DNA of 64,000 bases, taken from the NCBI RefSeq assembly GCF_003369915.1, contig NC_046677.1:21408913-21472912 (forward strand). The letters are read 5' to 3'. The notes under the pieces were generated by a model. It ran no database searches. It saw nothing but the letters and a program-made list of their open reading frames with translations, and was not told the DNA's origin. The position numbers were made by a program, and so were the translations under genes. Source of the stretch: Drosophila miranda. Taxonomy: Eukaryota; Arthropoda; Insecta; Diptera; Drosophilidae. Position 1 is the first letter of the stretch; every line of letters begins with the position of its first letter. Positions 35,301-47,680 of this stretch are shown one piece after another.

Positions 35301-38300
35301 CACTTTTCTTCACACCTCTGCATAGTTGGGCCAAGAATTTACTTGGCCATATTAAGCTTAATGGCCGCCCGTTGCGATCGTCGAAGCGTTGTCCAAAGGT
35401 CCCCAGATCCGACCGGCACTGACCAGTGGCAGTTTTTGCTGGCAATGCGGTTATTAAATGCAAAAATTAAGATAAGCTTCAGAAGGGGTTTCTGGATCTG
35501 CATGCGGATCTGGATCTGGTCCCCCACGGCCGGCTGGCTGGCTGGCCACTCACCGCAGGTTAGCGTTAACGATGCCTCTGAAATTGGCAGTGGCCCGCAG
35601 CTAGACACTAGTTAGGGCAATGTCACGGCTAATTAGCAATAGAAAAACAGAAAAAGAAGTGCCTGCATTGGGGTGTCGAGTCGTTTACTTACCCTTGAAC
35701 ATCGAATGAACTTATGCCAGCCATGTGGATGCATGATGGATGATCTTTTTTGTTAAACCGCAGCTAAAAGAAGGATCATCTGTAGGATGTTTAGATTTTC
35801 AACAGCGTAAGAATAGCGGTTCCATTGAATGTGGTTCCACAGGAAAACTGGTTTCTAATCAATAATATTAGCATTAAAAAACATAGATTTACAATGTCTT
35901 TGGAAAACGTGTGTATCCTTTCGCTTATGGGAAATTTGTACAGCACATCAACCTCACTCTCATCATTCGAAAAAAGTGTACGAAATACCTCCTGCTGCCT
36001 GTTACATACCCCTTTACGAATACCATATACCCAAGTAATCTACGAATATCGGGGCATAAGCCGAGGGTATCCCTTCTCTAGGAAATATCCGACAGTCCGC
36101 CAACATTGGTTGGTTAATATTTTCTCCAGTCTCGCAGTCGTGGGCATAAATCGACTCACTTTATGCCATTGAAGAGCCCAGCGAAATAGGCCTGGCCGAA
36201 AGACAGAGGAGAGAGAGAGAAACTCTGGCAGCTGTGACGGTGACTGTGCCCATAGAGTGGGCTTTTTATAAGGCCAACGATCGTAAAAATACAAAATTTA
36301 TATGCACTTAATTGCGGTCTCCTTTTGGGTCGACTCCCTGGCCAGGGAATGGTCTCGCTGGTTCAATAAAAGGCAACAATATTGTCCCCGCTTATGATGC
36401 ACTGAATCAGCTTTGAATTGTCAAAGGAGAGGCGGATTAGTAGCAGAAAGGGGCAAGAGATGGTGGCAAGACTATGACTATGGCTTTTCTCTATCAAAGG
36501 AGACGTTGCCTTTTTTATGGATAGACGAAGTTTTCTCGTGCTGTAATTTTACAAGATTTTAAACTGATTCTAGATTGGGTAGAATACGCAATCTACAACG
36601 CAATCTCCTACTCGAAAAGAGATAAAAGATAGTTTTAAGCCTGCCATTCGATGGAGCGTTGATTTGTACAGTTGTCAACCGGAAGGCTAAGGAACCAACG
36701 GCACAAAAGTACAATAATTTAAATATCTATAGTACCAAAAAAACATCGATAGAGAATCGAGGGCTTAACAGTTTTCAGGAGAAAACCGAAACCATCCATT
36801 GAATCCTTTTAAAAAGTCGTCTCTCATATTTGTGGAGCTTCCATCCATGCCAGAAGGACGTAAGGCGTAAAGACGTTCATGGAAACTAATCGTCATCTTG
36901 CTTATCAAAATTTCCATAATACGAATACTGATTTCATTAGCTGTCGGGTCAGGCTTCACTGGATATGATTACTGCCTCCGATTCTAGATGCCCTGCCCCC
37001 AACTATTTATTTCCGCCGATTGCGATGTTGGAAGCCTGCCAGTCAGTGTGTTGCGCGGCAATTTAATTAAAAAGTTCCAACCACAATTTAATTAGAAGAG
37101 TCTGCACTTGTGAATGGCGTTTGAGGGGCATGGGAATGCTGCAAGCAAGGGGTTAATGACGCGTCCCAGTGGCGACACCTCATCAGACCAAGGCGGAGGC
37201 GCAGGCGAAGGCGGAGATGGAGGGATTGCCAATTGCCAGATATGACTTTAATTTCATTTAATTGGCAAATGGCCTGCAGAAATGCAGCTGGGAATGCTCA
37301 TTACGAAACGGACTTTAATAAGATGGGAATGTTGATCCGAACCATTCGCTAACTGCATTCGCTAAGCATATTTCCTGTTGCCCAGAATTGGGCATGCTTG
37401 GGAAGCTACCCATCTTTCGTCTCAGCTTCATCATCCAGCTCCAAGGTCCGTCTCCGGCACCGGCATCGGCTTGGGTTGTTATAGGAAACTAATCAAGCGA
37501 TTTGTTGCGCATGCGCGTGAAGCGCTAAAATGTGCAATTCTCTACCGCCAAACTCGAAAACCTTTTGCCATCTTAATAGCCTCCGCAGGCTTTCCGGGGC
37601 TAAGTCGGGGCTTTAAGCCCACCGAGATTTATGCCACCAAAGGGCGCAATATATTCCGATATGATTAATTGTGCGTCGCATTTTCGCATTCTCCTCATCC
37701 TAAGCCCCAGCTACAGCCCCAAGCTCCAGCTCCAGCTCCAGCACCAAGCTCCAGCGATGCAAAGACGGCGATAACAACGCCGCAAAATATTTCTCGATTC
37801 TCCACAGACCCTCTTCTCTTCCATAACTTTTGTGGGATGGCAGCGGACTGGACACGTACGAGAAATTTCGCGCTTTGCTGGAAGCCTCTCGGATGCTGAG
37901 ATTCCTCAGAGAGGCCTCCTCGCAGCTCAGCTTTTATGCAAAAAGCAATTTATTTCCCTCTTTTTTTTTTGCCTCCTTTTGCCTGCCGCTCGCTCGCTCA
38001 ATGCTCAATCTATGCGCAGAAATCTCACTCACTCGCCATTCGCTTAACCAGTCGTACACACACACACCCCCAGATGCTCACAGATGCACTCACACGCAGA
38101 GAGAGAGGTTGTTGTTGGCATGTACTGAGGATTCATGCAATCCGTGCCTCACTGTACCGTGCGGTAGATGACTGACAGTGATCAATATATCTGCATATGC
38201 ATGGCTTACCTTCTCCAGGAACAGTGGAAAACAAGGACAAGGGAACAGGAAATCCTATTCGAAGCACCAAATTGACCAGGATACATCTTTGACCCTATAA

Positions 38301-38584
38301 AGTATATGCATATAGTACATACTTATTCTCAGTCTGTACAGATATTCCCCCCAACACTCACTCTTTTGGTACAACTGTTTTTACATAATCTAAAATGATT
38401 TGGTCAAAATGCAATTGTTAGTTCCATAGTTGACAGACCAATAAAATATATACATATATACGTGGATGGTTGGGATATATTGTGGGGATATTTTGCATAT
38501 TTGGTTTACCTGTGAGCTTAAATTTTAAAAGATCTTTGAACTGCCATTCGAAAAATATCAAGGCTTAACGGTAGAGCGCTAAGA

Positions 38585-38905
38585 TGGCTGCTACGAGACT
38601 GTAATACGGCTGCTATGAAATTCCTTAAGCTGAATGCTAAGAAATTATCAAAACCTAACTGCTATACAATTATAAAAGATGGTAGCTATTAAACTATTAA
38701 GTCTGGCTGCTTAGAAACTATATTAGATGGCTGGTTTAGAACTATAACAGCTGACTGCTATTAAACTACAAAAACAGGCAGCTATGACACTATAAAAACA
38801 TGACTGCAGTAAAACTACTACAAAAACCCAGAATTCTGGCTGCTATGACACTGGCTGGCTGCTGTGTAACTATACAAGCTGCCTGCCGTCGAGCTCTATT
38901 TAATT
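38585..38905 (+). repeat. Decayed tandem array, 24-bp unit, about 13 copies
   Basis: From 38585 the sequence falls into units of mostly 23-25 bp, with starts near 38585, 38608, 38631, 38656, 38680, 38704, 38728, 38752, 38776, 38801, 38837, 38856 and 38880. The consensus begins TGGCTGCTATGAAACTATAA and ends AAGC or similar. The GGCTGCTA core is the best kept part; unit 10 carries a 12-base insertion and unit 11 is truncated. In-frame stops in most units argue against coding. It is an old minisatellite with no relation to the microsatellites nearby. Confidence 0.85.
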
Positions 38906-41900
38906 TCATAGCCGCCAGCTTATCAAAGCACAGCAATTAGCTTATAGTTGGGTACAATTTAGTTTGTACTCCCATAGCAATCGCTATTACCTAAAATATA
39001 CAGATTTTTGCTACTTTATCGATAAAGTCCAATTGATCCATTGAAATGAACTGGTCGATAAGAAATCGAAAAAACCAATACAAAAATCATGAAATACACT
39101 CGTAAATTGTTGCGATGGTCATGGAGGATTGTTATGCTCACAGCATTATATCATATTTTGAAGGTCAATTTAGTGGTTGTACAACATCAAGAGTAGCTGC
39201 TTCCTTACTGGTTAAATTTAAAATTTCAAGAATAGTTCTTTAGATCAATAGAAAATTGATTGTATTCATGGGTAGGACTGTATTCCTACATTAAACATTA
39301 TCATCAACAATTGTTTCCATTATAATGGTAATGCATCGCCACATTACGCCTAAAGTATCTTTTCTTGTCTTGGCTGTCCCTACCCAAAAGAGCATTCCCA
39401 AATCGCAGTCTTTAAAACGCAGCTCTAACCAGACTTCGGGCTTTGGGCCACCCTGGGCCGCTCCTCTCAGGGTCTCGTTTAGGTTTTTTTAGTGCAAAGT
39501 CGTGTCTGATTTTGCATAAAATGTCGGGGACTCTCGACTAAAATTGAAATTGGAAATGGCAGTGCAAATGGAAATGGAAATGACTGAAATGCCGTCGTCA
39601 GTGTGTGGCAGTCGTCTGTCTTTTTTCTGGGTCTTCGGGGTTCGAGGGGTCTGTGGGGTTTTGGGCTTTGGCGAAGCTTCTTCCTGCCTGCGGCAATGTT
39701 TCCGTTGAACCCTAATCAGTGTGTCAATATATGCTCGGGGACTTTCGATCAAACATTTGCCAACGCTGTAAAGCGTAAACAAGTTTGAAGTTGAATTGTA
39801 TCTCTCTGTTGCATGTATCTCAAGCAACCTGTATGACTTGTATCTGAACCGAGAGCGAGATAGGCAGATACATAGCACCCCCCACACGCACATCGAGCGA
39901 CTCAACCAAAATTGAGTTGATTTTTATCGCTGTCACATTTATGACATTATCGGGGAATCGGTCAATATTAAAACGAACCCAGGGACCGACCGACCGACCG
40001 ACCGACCGTACGAGTAGGCACGATCATTCGCCGCATGAGTGCAACACCTTCTCATAAGGGTACAGCGATTGTGTGTTTATTATGACTATTATTATTGACA
40101 GCCTATCGTAAATAACCCCAGCGCAGAGGCATAGGATAGGCAGGGAGAGCTCTGAGCTCTGAGCTCGATGGCTGTTTAAATTGAGCCTAACCACTCGAGT
40201 GCATTCATAACCCATAAAGATTAAAGTCTTAGCGATAGCCACACCACGGCACCCTGCCACATTTGCTGCTGCTATGGCCTTTGATTGTGGCTGTTGCATG
40301 CAGCATAATTAAATTTAGTAGAAAGATAGAGGGGCAGCACCCACCAACACACCAAAAAAAAAGAAGAAGAACTTTTGCTTATCACCATTTAATTTGTAAA
40401 TGTCGATGGGCCGAAAGCGAAAAAAAAAAACAACAGAACCCAACCGAACCGCACCGAAAAAAAACCTAAAAATAAACTGGTTCTTAATTAAAACGACATT
40501 GTCGAGTTCTCTGTAAATAATCGTAACGAATCAAACGACAACATAAAAAAAGCAGAGGGAACACCGACCCAGAGAACCAGAATACGAGTATCATCAGAGA
40601 CGAGCCCTGGACCAAAAACACAAAAAAAAAACCCTAAGCCCCAGAAACTACACCACGCAAAGGTCTCTTCTCTTATAATTTGAAACAATTTTTCTGCCGT
40701 TTCCCGACATTCAAACGAGAACTGGAGAACTGGGGATTGGGGATCACATGAGGAAGGTAGGTGTAGGGCCCTGGCTTTGGGCCAACATTTATTCTTGCCC
40801 TGTTTTTGGTTCTCTTTTTATCCGTCCGTTTCGCCGATTCTGGTGTTTGTGTCGCCTCCAACTGATTTATCGAGAGCTCTGGCACTTGAGACGTTTTTTA
40901 ATTATATTTTTGGTCGCTTCAAATGACAAGAACTATTAATTTTTTCCATCCTCATTCGTTCGTCTTTGGGAGTCGTAAAAAAAGGCGTTAAAAGGCCGTG
41001 CAGGAAGACGAATCGTTGGCCATAAAAGGAAGGGGAGTTTTATGGGAATCAATTTTGACGCTGATCACTGAAAATTAAAGGAAATGAAACTATTTCGGTT
41101 CGGCAGTTCAAAAAGATATGGACTATAGAGATTAGACAAGGAGTTTGAGTGGAATGGGAGGAGAGAATGGGGGAATCTTATTTAATCTTTTGCTAAGATG
41201 AGGCTGTCTTTCTTTCAAATATATATTTGATTAAAATAATTAAATCAAAGTGTTGCTTAAATTACTATAGAAATCACCCATCTCTCACTTCCTAGTCATC
41301 CCTAAATATTGTCTATCTGAAACACATTTATCATATATTTTGTCACACTTTCAACCATTTGACATATCTTTCATCTATGCATATGCAATCTTAAATCATG
41401 AATTTCATTATGGGTTTATAAAGGGATGATTTTCACGTCTCAATAGGGAAAATCACACCATAAAGGGTTGCTATTATGTGTTGGAAGGGTTGGAAATATA
41501 ATCAAAACAATTCCAGAACGTTCCCTTTGATTGCACACCCAAATGGGTTTAACATTATAGGCCATTCAATTTAAATTCTGTTCATATATATTTGCTTATC
41601 AATGCATCCTTTAACTTCCATAAAATGTTTCATCTGTTATACCCTTCTTGATGTAATGCCCTTTTATGTAATTTGGGATAATTGTGGCAGTCTAATTGAT
41701 TCGGCAGCAGCAGCAGCTGCTGCTTCAGAATTCTCAGCCTTATTCGCGGATCCATTAAGAGTCGTTCCAGTCGGTCCAGTCCCGGAGACTGTGCGTGCCA
41801 CGGCGACGTACCAGGCCGAAACAGTAGCCAACTGGCATGGAGTCAAGCCGCCACATAATCTGTCAAAAGGAAAAGTTCATAATAAATCAAATGTCACGTA

Positions 41901-42530
41901 AACAATATTATTAAAATGATGCAGTCAGCGACACGGCACTGGAGGACGGCACCCAGAACGATCCCCAGTCCGAGTCTCGCGACCGACCCAGACAACACTC
42001 ATTAAATGAGAGCCTGCGGCGGGTAGAAGGGATCTTGGGTCTTGCATGCAAAGTGAAGCATTGGGGCAGCTTCCACTGGTGGTGGTGATGCAGGTTCTTC
42101 CAACCTGCAACCTCATCCTCCTGCTCCTCCACGTCTTCCCCACGTTGCTTATCTGCGGCTGCTGCTTCTGCTGCTGCTGCTGCGGTAAGCATAACGAGTT
42201 GGGGCATTTAAGCCCCAAGCCACACAAAAGTTACAAACTGCTATTCAGGTAGAAGCCCAGAAACGGAAAGAGCTACACTGCAAGAATTATGGTTGGAAGG
42301 TGAAACAAACATTAAGCAAGGAATATAAGAGTACTATAAGAAATAGTACATATGTTATGTTTATGTTTTAGGTTCAACCAAAGGGAAATACTTAGGATAC
42401 ATTTAAGTACAGATTTTAGAAGATTTGTAAGCCATGATTTTAATAAAAGTAAAATCGCAAACGAAAGCGCGAATTTTAATTGGGAAGCAGTCAGAAAAAA
42501 GCAATTCCAGTCGACAAAACTCCCTTCGAG
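38906..42530. other. Intergenic or intronic stretch, no gene supported
   Basis: Mixed AT- and GC-rich DNA with a (GACC)n run at 39984-40008, a GAGCTCT triple around 40147-40166 and poly-A tracts at 40.35-40.65 kb. A 99-codon frame at 41.6-41.9 kb has an Ala run and no domain. A CAGGTAG heptamer occurs alone near 42246. Confidence 0.4.
39984..40008 (+). repeat. (GACC)n tetranucleotide run
   Basis: About six perfect GACC units in a row. Confidence 0.9.
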
Positions 42531-42562
42531 CAGCAATGTGCCTTATCATGCACACGACATGT
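42531..42562 (-). repeat. Member of a dispersed ~35-bp repeat family (copy B)
   Basis: Read on the minus strand it is CATGTCGTGTGCATGATAAG then GCACATTGCTGCTCG. It closely matches the copy at 56038-56068 and more loosely those at 15765-15800 and 56119-56150. Confidence 0.55.
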
Positions 42563-42792
42563 ATTTTGACAAATGAATCGCGGTACAATGGGAGAAATGG
42601 GGGCAATGGAAAGAGCTGGGAGCAAGGACATGTGCCTTGTAGTGCCTAGATCAATACTCCCTTGTATCGACATTGCTTCACGATTGGAACTCTCAAGCTT
42701 GGGGAATCAATAATATCAGTTCAAGCTCAAGATCTGTCTTTCACGCTTTCCAAATTGAACACAATTCGAGTTCTAAGTACATTCTTTCCCTC

Positions 42793-43069
42793 AGTGTACG
42801 ATTTTTGGTTAAAGCAGTGATGGGGCGAGGAGACGTGAAGATTGGCGAGTTTTTGTGCAGCTTCTGCGCGCATTTAGGACGATCGGTCCCGCGGGTTTTT
42901 TTTGTCAACGTCGCGTCGCGTCGTTCACATCCACGTCCAGGGCCAGGGCCAGAGCTGGACTGGGATCCCGAGAGCCGAGAGCAGCTTTGTGTCAAAAAGG
43001 CCGGTCCCAGAGCCGTGCCGCGCCGTGCCGTGCCGTGCCCGTCCTCAATTCCCGTCTGAGTTGCAGGTA
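42793..43069 (+). promoter_or_regulatory. Candidate promoter and 5' exon of a + strand gene
   Basis: CCCTCAGTGTAC gives an initiator-like TCAGTG at about 42791-42796. It is followed by ~275 bases of GC-rich sequence with several CGTCG/CCGTG repeats and ending TTGCAG|GTACGCG, a usable splice donor at 43070. The composition changes sharply to AT-richer DNA after the donor. This is what a 5'UTR exon of a long fly gene looks like, and candidate coding exons on the same strand lie 8-15 kb downstream. No direct evidence links them. Confidence 0.25.
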
Positions 43070-44122
43070 CGCGTTAATCACACTTTACGTTTGCCGTTTT
43101 CAGATTTTGTCCGCTGTTTTGTGGTGGCTATGGCTGTGGCTGTGGCTGTTGTTGAAATACATTTAAAATTCCAGCCACGTTTGGCGGCCAAGCGAATTGC
43201 CTTGGCATTAAATTAAAGGCTTTAGGGCTACCCCAGGCCCCAACCGAAGGTCCACCAAGGAGTAGAAGGAGTAGCAGCGGCAGCAGCAGGAGGCTGACTT
43301 TGTGGGCCTTTGGGGAATATGTCCAGGCTGCAAATTTCACACCTTTCGTAGTACAGTTGCAGGCCAGCGAGAGAGAGAGAGAGAAGATTTGGGAGAGAGA
43401 GAGAATGTATTAAGTGTAGGCGTGAACCTTTTAGGAACACCCGAATGGATCGTTTCGAACCCACCATTAAAGCGTAACGAATACCTTTCGTTTATGTAAT
43501 TTGGTTTGTAATAAGTTGAAGCCGGGCTTGGACCAGGGACCTGGTCGTTGAACCATCATTGCCCATATCGAGACGGCAGCAGCAGCCCACTCTAATCGAT
43601 AATTTATTGCAAAGCCAAGGGAACAATGCGCTCCAGTCCAGGCATCGAGCATCGGGCATCGGGGATCGGCTCTGGAATCAGCCAAGTCAAGTCCCCCGCT
43701 TGACCAGCCTAAGAAAAGCCTAAGCCTATGGGACTATGGGACTATGGAAAATGCGAGCTTGCGTTCTGTTTGGCTGCTTTTCTGTTTCGTTTTGTTCCTG
43801 TTGTGGCAGATGTGGATCTGGATCTGCTGGCCATACAGACAGAAAGAGAAACACGAAGCTGCTCTATGGCTCAGACTAATCTGCCAGAACATATCGCCAG
43901 GACCGACACAGACAAAGACACAGACCGACCCGGCTTAGGCCTCGTTCGTTCTCTCTCTCTCTTGGTTTCCTTTGCACTTCCTCGTCTCGTTGAATTTATG
44001 TTTAAGCATTTCATGGCATTGCCAGTCCTCCACGTACTGTTCTCGATATGAGATCTCATTGTACGGTCTAGGGATGGGCTGTGTGCGTGACACGCAATAT
44101 TAAAACCGAATGAAAAGCGGGA

Positions 44123-44147
44123 GCTAGTGAGCCGGGGGTTGGCGCAC
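44123..44147 (+). repeat. Perfect 25-bp dispersed repeat, first copy
   Basis: AGCTAGTGAGCCGGGGGTTG followed by GCGCA. An identical 25-mer is at 45506-45530 in the same orientation; the flanks do not match for more than a few bases. Confidence 0.85.
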
Positions 44148-45505
44148 AAGGCAAGCGAGTGCGTAGGGTGCTTGTAGCCTAGTATTTACAAAAAATACCT
44201 ACTTATTTAAGAAAAGTTCCTAAAACTAGAACCTTAGGAATGATTACTCGAAAGGTTGCTATGATAGACCCCAGACATCCTTTCCATAAATGAAATGAGC
44301 TACAAAAGTTAATCAGATTGTCATACCATCTAAATCTAGCATTTACTAGCAAAAATCTTTAACCCAAATCAGAGTTTCAGCCATAATGAAGCCGCTCCTC
44401 TGAGCAAACCATAAATGAGCCTCCGATTGCATCGATTCAAGACATTTTTGGGTTTTAGCAATCCTGCTCGTGATATGTTTTTCTGGCCATCTCTATGGGC
44501 CCTGTTTACGTTTGCTTCTTCCTGCAGCTTTCGTTCGCAGCTTGGCCATAATATTTATGCCGTTTGTGTGCCCTTTGCTGCCTGGTGCTGCTGCCTGCCT
44601 GCCACAGACGACGTCTCTCCTGCAGCTCCATCTCCAGGCTGATGGCGGCTGCTGCTGCTGCTGAACGCTGGCTGTGGCTGTGGCTGGCTTTGTGCCTTCA
44701 GCTGGGTTGGTGTGAAATAATGATGCCGTTGCACAGATAAGGTGCCTTCTAAAAGTGGAGTTTCGTGCCTGCCCCATTGTGATTGGGGGATTGGGATTGT
44801 GTGCGATCGGGCCTTATAGAGTGGAAGCAGCAGCAGCAGCGGCAACAGCAGAAGAAGGAGACCGAGACGAAGATGGTGATGGAGAGCCAGGGCCAGGACC
44901 GGAGCCAGAGCCACAACCAGAACTGGAGACAGAGTCAGCAAAAATAACATAAATGGCTCGACGTCCGACGAGAATGGTAAATCTTGAGCTGTGCATCTTG
45001 GGATGCAATTTGAAATGTGCTTCGTTTGGGTTTCCTCTCCATTCGTTTCGCTCTTTTCGCTCTCCAGTGTCCGCTGTTCGCTGTTCGCTGTCTGGTGTCC
45101 GCTGTCCGTTGCAATTGCAAATTTCTTTTAATAAGCCTTTTGACGCCTCGATGCCAATGCCAATTGTAAATTGCATGGAACCGGCTCCAGAGGGGCAGCA
45201 GAGTCTCAAATTATATATACTTAGCGTTGGGGCCCTTCCGGTCCGATTGAAATAGCAGACCAAATGCTTGACGCAAACGGAGACGAGCATAATGAGGAGG
45301 CTCTGCCGCGGATAAGGACGAGGTGTAACCCTCATGCCCAGTGGAGGTCACAGTTGGCTCCGGTTCATACTTGCATAGAGCTCTACAGTACAGTACAGTG
45401 CGGGTCAGAATTTTAAGACTAAAGCAGTATACACAGAATCGGTTGTAGATGTTCGAAATCAAAGAAATCTACCATTTGCATATACAATGATCTGTTAATG
45501 AGTGA

Positions 45506-45530
45506 AGCTAGTGAGCCGGGGGTTGGCGCA
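45506..45530 (+). repeat. Perfect 25-bp dispersed repeat, second copy
   Basis: Identical to 44123-44147, 1383 bases apart. The short length and sharp edges do not look like a TE fragment; it could be a small duplication or a conserved protein-binding site. Confidence 0.85.
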
Positions 45531-46485
45531 GAACGATTTGTACTAGCCATAACCACTTTAAGAACAATATTTGTCACTCAAAATCTTCTGGTGGAATCGG
45601 ATTATAATGTAGTTTGGAAACATGTAAAATCAAACCCTTCCCAAAAACCTCTAGGATGTAAACCCTTGTTGGCGTTATATATTCTCCCCCGAACGATCTG
45701 CCATTAAAGTACCGAAACCCACTGTACAATTACCGGGGGTACTTTGGGCAAAAGCAATGCGATTGCTAAATGGTGGAGAAGGAGCAGGCAGAGGAGGGTG
45801 TATCCATTTCTCATTTCGTTTTTAGCCCGATGCCTGATCATTTATCTTGTCAAAGCTAATTTAAAGTTGTGGATCCCCGCCCGTCTGCCCTCCATTGCTG
45901 CCCTCCTGCTGCCTTATTTCGCACGTGAAGTGTTAAAGAGCAACAGCAACTGCCACAGCAACAATGAACACTGAAACCCACACAGACAAAAGATCGCAAT
46001 TTATTTCTTCCTGTGGCTCTGGGGGCTGTCGAAAAAAAGCTAAAGAAAAAAATCAACCAACAAAATATTCGTCAATTTTTGTGCAACGTCACGTAGGGCT
46101 TTTGTTGTTGTCGCGATTGTTATTTAGCTTTTTTTTTTTGTGTGTGTGGGGCAGCATTCACACCAATTTGAACAGTGTGGCAAGAGTTAGGGAATATATT
46201 TGGAGTACTACTCGTATATATTGTAGCTGTCATGGGGGGAAGGGGGTTGGTACATATAAAATGGGAACAATGTACTATAGATCGATTCGTTGGGGGTCTT
46301 TTTCTGCGATCTTTGGATGTGATATGACTTGTTCTCAAAGTTCATAAGAGAGTGGGACACTTTTTGTTTGTGTTTTCTGAGTATAACATAGATTCAATCG
46401 CTACGATTTATGATAATCTTTATATGCCTTTGCAGCCTAGAAGTATAGACTCGAAAGCACGTTGTTCTAGCATTAATAGTGAGGA

Positions 46486-46540
46486 AAAGCCAGGTGTTTA
46501 AATAGCTAAACTGCAAGCCAGGCGTTCAAATAGTCAAACG
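46486..46540 (+). repeat. Imperfect tandem duplication, 28-bp unit
   Basis: AAGCCAGGTGTTTAAATAG and AAGCCAGGCGTTCAAATAG are spaced 28 bp apart; both end in a CAAAC/TAAAC string. Confidence 0.6.
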
Positions 46541-47078
46541 ACATCAGCGCTTCAACCTTTTTCTTCATTCTGGCTATAATACTGATCCGATTGGGCCAGA
46601 TTCGACCTACAATTCCATCCTGTTCTCCGCCTCAATAATCTATAGGATCATTCTTTATGATTCTGTAGTATAAATACTATAGTTCTTTTTAATAAACAGA
46701 TCTTAACTATAACAGTAAAAGAAAATAATTCCAATTGATGTTTTATCACAAACGTTTTATCACTTTCCCTTTTGTAACATCTCCTTGTATTTTCTTGATT
46801 TTATAAAAGTGATATATTTTATGGGTAGTATTCTGCTTCATGGCCAAGAATTTTCCTTTGCCCACGGTCCGCGGTCCGCGGTCCACTGTCCCTAGAAGTT
46901 TCAGTTTTGTGATCTTGGCATTGCCATTGGAAATTGAAAATTGGCATTGCTTACTTATTCATGCGTCAAAAGCCGACCCTCGGCATCTTTTCGCAGCGAC
47001 GCGTCACTGGGGGGAAGGACAAGTCCCATCGACTTGCTTTATGCGTCCATTGTGTGCCGTCTGGCCAAGACCAGACCC

Positions 47079-47105
47079 GGCCAGGCCAGGCCAGGCCAGG
47101 CCAGA
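47079..47105 (+). repeat. (GGCCA)n pentamer run
   Basis: GGCCA repeats about five times without interruption. Confidence 0.85.
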
Positions 47106-47656
47106 GCAGCCCAGACATTGGGCATCGAGTAATGAGCTGCTGCTGTAGCTGCATGTGTCTAGCCATAGGACATGCCACCGCGAGTCAGCCAGTCACTCAT
47201 CAATTAGACTTTTCCTCAAAAATCCACCCGAAAAGTGCAGTATGCAGCCCCAGACTAGTCTGCTCCTCTGTTGGCCTGTCTTTGTGGTCCATTGTGTTGG
47301 TATACCCTTGCAAACGGTACTATATTTCGTTCGTCGATCCTTGGCATTCAATGAAAGAGGCAGCAGCATTTCCTCTGGCCATGTGCCTGCTTAGAGATAG
47401 TTCCTCTTACTATATCTTTGCTTTCATCTACAGTATGAGAGGAACGATCTATCTGTAAGAAAAATTCAGAGATAATAAACAAATCCATTATCGAGGGTAT
47501 CTAAATCTTCGGTCTCCCAGGCCTACCATTTCTCTCTGTCTTATTTCTTTTGGGGTAAGGAGAACATGATGTTCGACACCACAATTTGTGTTGTACTTCG
47601 TGTACTCGACATGGGGATCCAGAGAGGATTTGGCGGAGGAGCAGGAGGGCCGAGGA

Positions 47657-47680
47657 CGTCGCGTCGCGTCGCGTCGCGTC
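47657..47680 (+). repeat. (CGTCG)n pentamer run
   Basis: CGTCG-type pentamers repeat nearly perfectly about five times, an unusually CpG-rich simple repeat. A similar GTCGCGTCGCGTCG string lies near 42910. Confidence 0.85.

Larger units (their letters stand above)
27864..38540. other. Long intergenic or intronic stretch, no gene supported
   Basis: About 10.7 kb without a coding region I can defend. It includes AT-rich parts (28-29.7 kb, 30.9-31.6 kb, 33.6-34.7 kb), a CAG-rich low-complexity patch at 30.1-30.6 kb, a Gly-Phe-like hexamer run at 32.93 kb and a GA-rich, GC-rich patch at 34.85-35.3 kb that could be a promoter. Frames up to 180 codons exist in the low-complexity parts but show no domain. 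It probably carries regulatory DNA for the large + strand gene further right. Confidence 0.45.

Noticed and set aside
41602..41901. 99-codon frame with an Ala run
   Set aside because: No domain or splice context; it probably arises from a GCA repeat.
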